Source: G965220205 sp965220205
Lineage (GTDB): Bacteria; Chloroflexota; Dehalococcoidia; Lucifugimonadales; Australimonadaceae
Reading direction: 5' to 3'
Assembly (NCBI GenBank): GCA_965220205.1
Contig: OZ244812.1
Span: 2,356,001 to 2,420,000 of the forward strand
DNA length: 64,000 nt
The notes beneath the pieces are model-generated. The model did not search any database. It saw only the letters and a list, made by a program, of their open reading frames with translations, and was not told the origin of the DNA. Positions 58,896 through 64,000 of the stretch are shown here, piece after piece; the stretch's first letter is position 1, and the number at the start of each line of letters is the position of its first letter. The translations under genes were made by a program, and so were the position numbers.

Positions 58896-60242
58896 GTGCG
58901 TGCAGGTCAGGCCGCGGCCCGTCAGCAGACGACCCGCCCGGCGCTCATCCAAGCGATGTACGACGCGGTCCGCACGCCGGACCTGCGCGGACGCATATTG
59001 TTCGTCCTGGCGATGCTCGTCATCTTCCGGCTCATGGCGCACGTCCCGGTGCCGGGCGTCAACGCGCAGCAGCTGGCCAACCTCTTCCAGAGCAACAACA
59101 TCCTCGCCTTCTTCGACCTGTTCAGCGGCGGAGGCCTTCGGAACCTGAGCATCGCCGCCCTCGGCGTCTTCCCCTACATCACCGCGTCCATCGTGGTCCA
59201 GATACTGGTGCCCGTGATACCGCAGCTCAGCGCCCTCTCCAAGGAGGGCGAGTCCGGCCGCGCCCGCATCAACCAGTTCACGCACTGGCTCACGATCCCG
59301 ATCGCTTTCGCCTCCGGCTATGGCCAACTCTTGTTGTTCTCGCGATCGGGCGTGTTCACGCACGACATAACCTTCTTCGGCAGCGGTTCGCTCGAGACGC
59401 TCACCATCGTCGTCTCCTTTGTGGGGGGCACGATGCTGCTCGTGTGGATGGGCGAGCTGATTACAGAGCGCGGCATCGGCAACGGCATCTCGATCATCAT
59501 CTTCGGGGGCATCGTCGCCGGCTTGCCGAACCTGCTCAGCCAGGGCTACTTGGCGCGCGACAACCAGACCGGCCTGCTGTTCCTCGCGATGGTGGGGCTG
59601 ATACTGATCTTCTTCATCGTCGTGTTCAACGAGGCGCAGCGCCGCATCCCCGTGCAGTACGGGCGCAGCGTGTTCCGCGGCGGACGCATGTACCGTCAGA
59701 CGGGCGCTACGCACCTGCCGTTACGCGTCAACTCCGCGGGCATGATCCCGCTCATCTTCGCGTTCAGCATCATGGTGCTGCCGGGCACCGTCGCCCAGTT
59801 CTTCGCCAACCCCTCCAGCAACAGTTTCGTTTCCCGCATCGCGCTGTTCGTGGCCGCGACCTTCTCGCCGGCGTCGATCTGGTACTGGGTTGTCGTGTTC
59901 ATCCTCGTGGTGGTCTTCACGTTCTTCTACACCCTCATCATCTTCCAACAGCAGCAGTTGGCGGAGAACCTGCAGAAGAACGGCGGCTTCGTTCCCGGCA
60001 TCCGCCCCGGCGTGCCCACGCAGCAATACCTGAACCGCGTGATTCTTCGCGTCACCTGGGGCGGCGCCCTGTTCCTCGGCACGGTTGCGGTCATGCCGTT
60101 CATATTCAGTCGGCTCACGGGCGTACAAGCGCTCACCCTGAGCAGCACGAGTCTGCTCATTATGGTCTCTGTGGCGCTCGATACGATGCGCCAACTCGAG
60201 GCGCAGCTGTTGATGCGGAACTACGAGGGTTTCCTGCGCTGA
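58896..60242 (+). CDS. secY: Protein translocase subunit SecY
   Basis: Channel of the Sec translocon, 448 aa with ten helices. RILFVLAMLVIFRLMAHVPV, LGVFPYITASIVVQIL (plug/helix 2), GGRMYRQTGATHLPLRVNSA and GIRPGVPTQQYLNRVILR are family blocks. GTG start three nucleotides after the rplO stop. Confidence 0.98.
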   Translation: MRAGQAAARQQTTRPALIQAMYDAVRTPDLRGRILFVLAMLVIFRLMAHVPVPGVNAQQLANLFQSNNILAFFDLFSGGGLRNLSIAALGVFPYITASIVVQILVPVIPQLSALSKEGESGRARINQFTHWLTIPIAFASGYGQLLLFSRSGVFTHDITFFGSGSLETLTIVVSFVGGTMLLVWMGELITERGIGNGISIIIFGGIVAGLPNLLSQGYLARDNQTGLLFLAMVGLILIFFIVVFNEAQRRIPVQYGRSVFRGGRMYRQTGATHLPLRVNSAGMIPLIFAFSIMVLPGTVAQFFANPSSNSFVSRIALFVAATFSPASIWYWVVVFILVVVFTFFYTLIIFQQQQLAENLQKNGGFVPGIRPGVPTQQYLNRVILRVTWGGALFLGTVAVMPFIFSRLTGVQALTLSSTSLLIMVSVALDTMRQLEAQLLMRNYEGFLR

Positions 60243-60304
60243 CCGCGTGGGGGGCACGGGACGAGTAGTACGGGAGCGGTACGGAAGAGCAGGGCGAGAG
60301 CAGG

Positions 60305-60949
60305 ATGCGGATCGTGTTACTGGGACCCCCGGGCGCCGGCAAGGGCACCCAAGCAGCCATCATCGCCGAGCGCAAGCGGATAGCGCACGTTGCCTCCGGC
60401 GACCTGTTCCGCATGCACCTCGGCGCTGGGTCCGAGCTCGGAGTGCTGGCCAAGACGTACATGGACCGGGGAGAGCTGGTGCCCGACGAGGTCACGATAC
60501 GCATGGTGCTCGACCGCACAGCCGCGGGCGATGCGGTCGAGGGTTACGTGCTCGACGGCTTTCCCCGGACGATCGAGCAGGCGGCCGCGCTCGACAATGC
60601 GCTCGCCGGGCACGGCCAGGCGCTCGACGCGACGGCGCTGATCGAGGTGGACACCGAGGAGTTGGTGCGACGGCTTGCAGGGCGTTGGATCTGCAGAGAC
60701 TGCCAGACGCCCTACCATGAGGTTTCCGCGCCCCCTGCCGCGGCCGGGGTATGCGACGCCTGCGGCGGCGTGTTGTATCAGCGTGACGACGACAAGTCCG
60801 AGGTCGTCCGGGCTCGATTGGAGACCTACGAGCGGCAAACCGCGCCGCTGACCAGCTACTACGAGCAGCAGGGTAAGCTCGTGCGCGTCGACGGCGAGCA
60901 GGCCGTCGACGTGGTCACGGCCGAGTTGCTGAAGTGCGTCGAGCGATGA
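60305..60949 (+). CDS. adk: Adenylate kinase
   Basis: ATP + AMP to 2 ADP, 214 aa. P-loop GPPGAGKGT (7-15), DGFPRT and a long LID with zinc ligands C130, C133, C150 and C153. Usual secY-adk-map order. Confidence 0.98.
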   Translation: MRIVLLGPPGAGKGTQAAIIAERKRIAHVASGDLFRMHLGAGSELGVLAKTYMDRGELVPDEVTIRMVLDRTAAGDAVEGYVLDGFPRTIEQAAALDNALAGHGQALDATALIEVDTEELVRRLAGRWICRDCQTPYHEVSAPPAAAGVCDACGGVLYQRDDDKSEVVRARLETYERQTAPLTSYYEQQGKLVRVDGEQAVDVVTAELLKCVER

Positions 60950-60975
60950 GCTTTCCCGCCGTACGGCGCAGCGCT

Positions 60976-61004
60976 TTGCGCCCATGCGCGTTCGCGGGTA
61001 GACT
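60976..61004 (+). promoter_or_regulatory. Internal promoter before map
   Basis: TTGCGC (60976-60981), 17-nt spacer, TAGACT (60999-61004), 12 nt before the map ATG. Confidence 0.5.
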
Positions 61005-61016
61005 AAGAGTTCGCAA

Positions 61017-61844
61017 ATGAGAATGAGCGGCAGGTCAATCTCAGTACGCAGCTTGAACGCCAGGCTCGGCGATCAGGAGCGTGCGAGCAACGGCATCACG
61101 GTGAAGAGCCAGCGAGAGCTCGACCGTATGCTCGACGCGGGCCGCATCACGGGCCTGGCCTTGGTCAAGTTGCGGCAGTCGATCGCCGCAGGCATGACCA
61201 CGCAGGAGCTCGACGCCATCGCCGAGAGCGAGATACGAGCCCTCGGCGGCATCCCGGCGTTCAAGGGGTACCGCGGCTTTCCAGCGACGCTCTGCGTCTC
61301 CGTGAACGACGAGATCGTCCACGGCATACCGGGCGGCCGCGTGATCCGGGAAGGCGACGTGATCGGCTTGGACCTCGGGGCCATCGTTGGCGGTCTGTAC
61401 GGCGACTCTGCAGTGACGGTGGCGGTAGGCGCCGTGCCGGAGGCCACCGCCTATCAGATGGCGACGGGCCGCGCTGCGCTCGTCGCGGGGATAGCACAGG
61501 TGCGCGCCGGCAACCGGATCGGCGACGTCTCCGCCGCGGTGCAGGCTGAGGTCGAGCGCCGGGGAACGTACGGCATCGTCCGCGAGTACGTGGGTCATGG
61601 CATCGGCCGCAAGCTCCATGAGGAGCCGCAGGTGCCGAACTATGGCGTGGCGGGCAAGGGGCCCCTGCTCCGGCCCGGCATGGCGATTGCGATCGAGCCG
61701 ATGGTGAACTTCGGGACGCACGCCACCCGCGTCCTGGACGACGACTGGACGGTGGTGACCGCAGACGGCAGCACCTCGGTCCACTACGAGCACACCGTCG
61801 TGGTGACCGAGGGCGACCCCGTGGTCACGACTCAGGTCGACTGA
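61017..61844 (+). CDS. map: Methionine aminopeptidase, type I
   Basis: Removes N-terminal methionine from new proteins, 275 aa. Metal ligands D119 (GLDLG), D130 (YGDSA), H194 (GHGIG), E227 (AIEPM) and E258 (YEHTV). About 25 residues longer at the N-terminus than the usual 250 aa. A second in-frame ATG is two codons later. It has its own promoter. Confidence 0.97.
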   Translation: MRMSGRSISVRSLNARLGDQERASNGITVKSQRELDRMLDAGRITGLALVKLRQSIAAGMTTQELDAIAESEIRALGGIPAFKGYRGFPATLCVSVNDEIVHGIPGGRVIREGDVIGLDLGAIVGGLYGDSAVTVAVGAVPEATAYQMATGRAALVAGIAQVRAGNRIGDVSAAVQAEVERRGTYGIVREYVGHGIGRKLHEEPQVPNYGVAGKGPLLRPGMAIAIEPMVNFGTHATRVLDDDWTVVTADGSTSVHYEHTVVVTEGDPVVTTQVD

Positions 61845-61889
61845 GGGTTGGCAGCGGCCGAGTGACGCCCAAATGGCGAAAGCTGGAGC

Positions 61890-62108
61890 ATGGCGAAGAA
61901 AGAAAGCATCGAAGTAGAGGCCACAGTCGTTGAAGCGCTGCCGAACGCGACGTTCCGCGCCGAGTTGGCGAACGGTCATGCCGTGTTGGCGCACGTGTCG
62001 GGCAAGATGCGGATGCACTTCATCCGAGTCCTGCCGGGGGACCGGGTGTTGGTCGAGCTCTCGCCCTACGACCTGTCCCGCGGGCGCATTACGTACCGCT
62101 TCAAGTAA
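61890..62108 (+). CDS. infA: Translation initiation factor IF-1
   Basis: OB-fold protein in the A site during initiation, 72 aa. IEVEATVVEALPNATFRAEL and GKMRMHFIRVLPGDRV are diagnostic. The 134 nt after it contain a small GTTGC/GCAAC hairpin and no gene. Confidence 0.97.
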   Translation: MAKKESIEVEATVVEALPNATFRAELANGHAVLAHVSGKMRMHFIRVLPGDRVLVELSPYDLSRGRITYRFK

Positions 62109-62242
62109 CGGGGGCGCGCCGTTGCAAGTGGCAACGAGCGTCCCGGGCGCAACAGCGTGGGGGCGGCTCCATCGGGGCCGGTTCTTCACGATGATGAGTT
62201 CGACGGCGCCGAACAGGGACGGAGAGGAATGCGGGTGAGAAC

Positions 62243-62356
62243 ATGCGAGTGAGAGCTTCAGTGAAGCCGCGGTGCGCCAAGTGCCACCTGATTCGGCGGG
62301 GCCGCACCGTCCGTGTGCTCTGCTCCAACCCTCGGCACAATCAGCGGCAAGGGTAG
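62243..62356 (+). CDS. rpmJ: Ribosomal protein L36, zinc-binding type
   Basis: 37 aa: MRVRASVKPRCAKC followed by HLIRRGRTVRVLC and NPRHNQRQG. Zinc ligands C11, C14, C27 and H32. Too short for most gene finders, but sequence and position between infA and rpsM are unambiguous. Confidence 0.96.
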   Translation: MRVRASVKPRCAKCHLIRRGRTVRVLCSNPRHNQRQG

Positions 62357-62363
62357 GTGAATC

Positions 62364-62744
62364 ATGGCACGTGTCGCGAACGTTGACATCCCCGACGCCA
62401 AGCGCATCGAGATTGCGCTGCGCCGCGTGTACGGCATCGGTCCGACGCTGGCGCATCGCATCACCCAGCAGGCCAACGTGGCCGGCAACCCGAAGGTGCG
62501 CGAGATGGGCGACGACGAGCTGACGCGCATCCGCGAGGTCGTTGATCACGGGTACGTGGTCGAGGGCGACCTGCGGCGCGAGGTGAACGACAACATCCGG
62601 CGTCTCATCGACATCGGGTCCTACCGGGGCGTCCGTCACCGCCGGGGCTTGCCGGTCCACGGACAACGCACCAAGACGAACGCGCGCACGAAGCGGGGCG
62701 GTCGCAGGACGGTCGCCGGCAAGCGCCGCGTGATGAAGAAGTAG
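62364..62744 (+). CDS. rpsM: Ribosomal protein S13
   Basis: 30S head protein, 126 aa. ARVANVDIPDAKRIEIALRR, YGIGPTLAHRI and RGLPVHGQRTKTNARTKRG are typical. Confidence 0.98.
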   Translation: MARVANVDIPDAKRIEIALRRVYGIGPTLAHRITQQANVAGNPKVREMGDDELTRIREVVDHGYVVEGDLRREVNDNIRRLIDIGSYRGVRHRRGLPVHGQRTKTNARTKRGGRRTVAGKRRVMKK

Positions 62745-62763
62745 CGGACACAGAGGAGCAGCA

Positions 62764-63156
62764 GTGGGACGAGCCAACCGGACCAGGACGAGGCGGCGCG
62801 AGCGGAAGTTTGTTCCGCGCGGGAAGGCGTTTATAACGTCCACGTTCAACAACACGCTGGTGTCGCTGACCGACCCCACGGGCAACGTGCTCTCGTGGTG
62901 CAGCGGCGGCGCGGTCGGTTTCAAGGGCTCTCGGAAGAGCACGGCTTTCGCTGCTCAGCGCGTGTCGGAGACCGCGGCCCGACGGGCTATGGAGCATGGC
63001 CTGCGCCAGGTCGAGGTGTACGTCCGAGGCCCGGGCGCCGGGCGCGAGGCAGCCATCCGCGCCTTGCAGCAGTCGGGGATCACGGTCACGAGCATCCGCG
63101 ACGTGACGCCGATCCCCCACAACGGATGCCGGCCGCCGAAGCGGCGGCGGGTGTAG
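62764..63156 (+). CDS. rpsK: Ribosomal protein S11
   Basis: 30S platform protein, 130 aa. AFITSTFNNTLVSLTDPTGN, RKSTAFAAQ and TPIPHNGCRPPKRRRV are diagnostic. GTG start after GAGGAG. Confidence 0.98.
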   Translation: MGRANRTRTRRRERKFVPRGKAFITSTFNNTLVSLTDPTGNVLSWCSGGAVGFKGSRKSTAFAAQRVSETAARRAMEHGLRQVEVYVRGPGAGREAAIRALQQSGITVTSIRDVTPIPHNGCRPPKRRRV

Positions 63157-63261
63157 CAGCGGGGCGCGGCAGCGAGGGGACAGTCAACGAGCGCGAGGGC
63201 GGACGTCTTCCCGGACAGAGTCCTCGACGGCAACAGCGGCAGGGAGTAGTCAGAGCGAGCA

Positions 63262-63888
63262 ATGGCAAGATACACGGGACCTGTTTGCAGACAATGCCGG
63301 CGGGCCGGCGAAAAGCTATTCTTGAAGGGCGAGCGGTGCTTCACGCCCAAGTGCGGCGTGGAAAAGCGCCGCAAGACCCCGGGAAACCAGCCGCAACGCC
63401 GTCGCCGCGTCTCCGACTGGGGACTCCAGCTCCGGGAGAAGCAGAAGGCTCGCCAGACGTACGGCGTGCTCGAGCGTCAGTTCCGCAACTACTTTGGCGT
63501 GGCCCGCCGTATGCCCGGCGTCACCGGCGCCAACCTCCTCCAACTGCTGGAGCGCCGTCTCGACAACATCGTCTACCGCGTCGGTTTCGCCGACTCTCGC
63601 GCCCAGGCACGGCAGTGGGTGCTCCACGGCCACTTCACCGTCAACGGACACAAGGTCAACATTCCCTCCTACCGCATCCGCTCCGGCGATGTCGTGGGAT
63701 GGAAGGGATCGAGCAAGGACAAGGGCTTCTCGCAGGCCGTTACCCGGTCGGTTGGCCAACGCATCATCCCCGATTGGATCGAGGTCGATAAGACGGCGCT
63801 GCAGGCGACGGTGCTCAAGAACCCGGAGATGGACGAGATCGATAGCCGCGTCGACACCCGCATGATCGTGGAGTTCTACTCCCGCTAG
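63262..63888 (+). CDS. rpsD: Ribosomal protein S4, zinc-binding type
   Basis: Primary 16S-binding protein, 208 aa. N-terminal zinc ligands C9, C12, C26 and C31; S4 RNA-binding motif RRLDNIVYRVGFADSRAQAR and HGHFTVNGHKVNIPSY. Normal length. Confidence 0.98.
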   Translation: MARYTGPVCRQCRRAGEKLFLKGERCFTPKCGVEKRRKTPGNQPQRRRRVSDWGLQLREKQKARQTYGVLERQFRNYFGVARRMPGVTGANLLQLLERRLDNIVYRVGFADSRAQARQWVLHGHFTVNGHKVNIPSYRIRSGDVVGWKGSSKDKGFSQAVTRSVGQRIIPDWIEVDKTALQATVLKNPEMDEIDSRVDTRMIVEFYSR

Positions 63889-63969
63889 CGAGGCCGACTC
63901 CCCGCGAGCCGCGACGTTCCGGGCGGTTCCCCGACGGCGGGGCCGTCCACTGTGGAGGAAGAGCAAACG

Positions 63970-64000
63970 ATGTTGGATTTCGGATACGACGAGTCCCGTG
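63970..64000 (+). CDS. Start of a gene in the rpoA position (RNA polymerase alpha?), truncated by window end
   Basis: ATG followed by LDFGYDESR, ten codons before the window ends. GGAGGAAGAG lies upstream. The position after rpsD is that of rpoA, but too little sequence is visible for certainty. Confidence 0.45.
   Translation, partial: MLDFGYDESR

Noticed and set aside
58338..59714. Long open frame antisense to rplO/secY
   Set aside because: Mirror image of secY codon usage in GC-rich DNA; low-complexity Arg/Glu/His composition and no family match.
61041..62942. 633-codon open frame antisense to map, infA and rpsM
   Set aside because: Covers several certain genes in opposite sense; no ribosome site or motif.
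1..64000. CRISPR array or prophage
   Set aside because: No regularly spaced direct repeats with unique spacers and no phage structural, integrase or lysis genes. The tandem repeats found are inside rpsQ and rpsE coding sequence.

Overview
GC-rich bacterial chromosome segment, best read as Chloroflexota, most like the SAR202/Dehalococcoidia-type lineages. This rests on the style of the proteins, not on a phylogeny: lipoproteins with Thr-Pro linkers after the lipidated cysteine, an rpsL with the internal insertion common in Chloroflexota, and many COG2159-type amidohydrolases, Rieske oxygenases, MmgE/PrpD, SDR and VOC enzymes. GTG and TTG starts are frequent. Several genes have a -10 box only 6-7 nt before the start codon, which suggests leaderless mRNAs.

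Layout. 1-5.1 kb: divergent 2-oxoacid:ferredoxin oxidoreductase (korA, cut by the window edge) and citrate synthase, then a small zinc-ribbon protein, a MidA-type methyltransferase and TrmI. 5.2-12.6 kb, minus strand: metE-gcvT-gcvH-gcvPA-gcvPB (one-carbon and glycine metabolism), followed by an AhpE-like peroxiredoxin whose peroxidatic cysteine codon is an in-frame TGA. 12.7-25.5 kb: EVE-domain protein, enoyl-ACP-reductase-like SDR, aldo/keto reductase, TatD nuclease, flippase-like membrane protein, a family 5 solute-binding lipoprotein, a MerR regulator, an EamA transporter, thioredoxin, a complete selenocysteine tRNA (anticodon TCA), an amidohydrolase, a Gfo/Idh/MocA oxidoreductase and an MFS transporter. 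25.5-44.6 kb: accessory catabolic region (ABC permease and binding protein, cupin, Rieske oxygenase, amidohydrolase, VOC enzyme, SDR, MmgE/PrpD, alpha/beta hydrolase, MFS), broken up by short mobile-element-like repeats, then hisH-hisA, an FMN-dependent 2-hydroxyacid oxidase and a cobalamin adenosyltransferase. 44.7-64 kb: str-S10-spc-alpha ribosomal superoperon from rpsL to rpsD and the first codons of a gene in the rpoA position, including fusA, secY, adk, map and infA; tuf is absent between fusA and rpsJ.

Most interesting: (1) the TGA-containing peroxiredoxin and the tRNA-Sec lie in the same window. The TGA is at residue 45 of 153, exactly the cysteine slot of the PxxxTxxC motif, and a 7-bp hairpin sits 17 nt behind it. 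Together they make a strong case for a selenoprotein peroxidase. selA, selB and selD are not in the window. (2) Several ribosomal proteins carry large low-complexity extensions: S17 has about 230 acidic residues in 12 tandem units, S5 has a Pro/Ala tail of 17-residue units, L5 has about 90 extra N-terminal residues and L3 an acidic C-terminal tail. (3) A 671-bp transposase-less element with 14-bp terminal inverted repeats and CTAG duplications sits exactly in the tetramer that supplied the stop codons of two convergent genes; related ends recur at three other places.
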